Notes under the pieces: model-generated
Seen by the model: only the letters and a program-made list of their open reading frames with translations
Databases searched by the model: none
What the model was told of the DNA's origin: nothing
Program-made: the position numbers and the translations under genes
Assembly (NCBI GenBank): GCA_043756275.1
Contig: JAYURJ010000096.1
Span: 1 to 14,455 of the forward strand
DNA length: 14,455 nucleotides
Direction: 5' to 3'
From: UKL13-2 sp043756275
GTDB taxonomy: Bacteria > Pseudomonadota > Gammaproteobacteria > Burkholderiales > Usitatibacteraceae
Shown: in pieces, positions 14,036-14,455 of the stretch
Layout: every line of letters begins with the position of its first letter
How positions within the stretch are numbered: position 1 is the first letter of the stretch

Positions 14036-14455
14036 CTATTTGTCGTCGTCGATAACGAAACCGATGCGACGCTTGTCGGCATTGGACGACATCAACTGAC
14101 GTAGCGTATCGATAATTCCGGCGATCGCCTGATCATGGCTACCGAGTTTCTTCTCGATACGTTGTTCCAATGCCTTCAACTGCCGCGCCAAATCCTTATT
14201 TGATGCCACGAATTCGCGCAACTGCACGAAGGCGCGCACCACGTAGACGCTCACCTCCACTGCGCGCGGACTGTTCAGGAGTGTGGCGGCCATGATGGCA
14301 CCGTGCTCGGTGAAGACGTAAGGAAGATATTTGCGGTGCTTTCCCGGGCCGGTCTCTAAGGTCACAAATTGTGACCTTAGAGACTCCCACTCTGTTGTGG
14401 TGAGGGCGAACATGAAATCGATGGGGAACTTGGCGAGGTTGCGTTTCACAGCCTG
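14036..14455 (-). CDS. ORF6N-domain protein (right edge, N-terminus outside)
   Basis: The visible 140 residues begin within the ORF6N domain: QAVKRNLAKFPIDFMFALT, then EWESLRSQFVTLETG, then RKYLPYVFTEHGAIMAATLLNS, then VYVVRAFVQLRE. The second half is a predicted coiled coil (about KDLARQLKALEQRIEKK) and a tail ending in FVIDDDK. ORF6N domains occur in phage and bacterial proteins, are thought to bind DNA, and resemble antirepressor and KilA-N-type modules. The frame is open at the right edge, since Gln-Ala-Val precede Lys. A GTG at 14449 is therefore not the real start, and roughly 25-40 N-terminal residues lie beyond. A perfect 33-bp palindrome sits inside the coding sequence (14352-14384). 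Confidence 0.88.
   Translation of the reverse strand, partial: QAVKRNLAKFPIDFMFALTTTEWESLRSQFVTLETGPGKHRKYLPYVFTEHGAIMAATLLNSPRAVEVSVYVVRAFVQLREFVASNKDLARQLKALEQRIEKKLGSHDQAIAGIIDTLRQLMSSNADKRRIGFVIDDDK
14352..14384. repeat. Perfect 33-bp palindrome inside the ORF6N coding sequence
   Basis: Arms 14352-14367 and 14369-14384 are exact reverse complements (16 bp each) around a single central A. The core is GGTCACAAATTGTGACC. It encodes the conserved segment around SLRSQFVTLE, so part of the symmetry comes from the protein motif, but a perfect 16-bp arm is more than coding demands. It could be an operator, a hairpin in the mRNA or chance. Confidence 0.8.

Noticed and set aside
14447..14449. GTG as the start of the ORF6N protein
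   Set aside because: The frame remains open to the window edge and the upstream Gln-Ala fit the conserved ORF6N sequence before VKRN, so the true start is outside.
1..14455. CRISPR arrays, tRNA or rRNA genes
   Set aside because: I found no regularly spaced identical repeats with unique spacers, and no cloverleaf or rRNA signature on either strand by eye.

Overview
The window looks like a betaproteobacterial chromosome. The left part carries rpsR-rplI-dnaB-alr-(membrane protein)-radA in a compact co-oriented order, a housekeeping arrangement familiar from Betaproteobacteria. The proteins are standard proteobacterial types. The genus cannot be fixed from the sequence alone.

Positions 1-5678 are housekeeping: the tail of ribosomal protein S18, ribosomal protein L9 with a strong intrinsic terminator, then replicative helicase DnaB, alanine racemase, a four-helix membrane protein of unknown role that overlaps alr by one base, and the repair ATPase RadA. 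Between the rplI terminator and dnaB lie two perfect DnaA-box 9-mers and a weaker third, all starting exactly 11 bp apart. This suggests that dnaB expression is tied to DnaA or that DnaA is titrated here.

Positions 5679-14455 read as an accessory region. The first part (about 5.7-8.1 kb) is visibly more A+T-rich. It holds a single-pass membrane protein of unknown function and an orphan PD-(D/E)XK nuclease-like protein with RecB-family spacing of motifs. A secreted S9 (prolyl oligopeptidase) family peptidase on the minus strand follows, bracketed by two nearly identical 56-bp direct repeats. Next come an addiction-module antitoxin whose ParE-like toxin partner is broken, a 79-residue protein made of two copies of a W/LG/WD motif, a PRC-barrel protein with a clear terminator, a 3' remnant of a group II intron (domains V and VI), a decapitated metzincin-type metalloprotease, a conserved-looking unknown protein, and an ORF6N-domain protein running off the right edge.

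The accessory region is laced with non-coding repeats: four diverged copies of a ~65-bp element (near 6.8, 10.7, 11.9 and 13.2 kb), the 56-bp pair, and intron debris. Several genes are damaged at or near these elements, which points to repeated insertion and recombination. I saw no tRNA, rRNA, CRISPR array, intact transposase or intact prophage. The most distinctive signals are the phased DnaA boxes before dnaB, the lone nuclease, the duplicated W-rich small protein, the dispersed repeat family, and a perfect 33-bp palindrome embedded in the ORF6N coding sequence.
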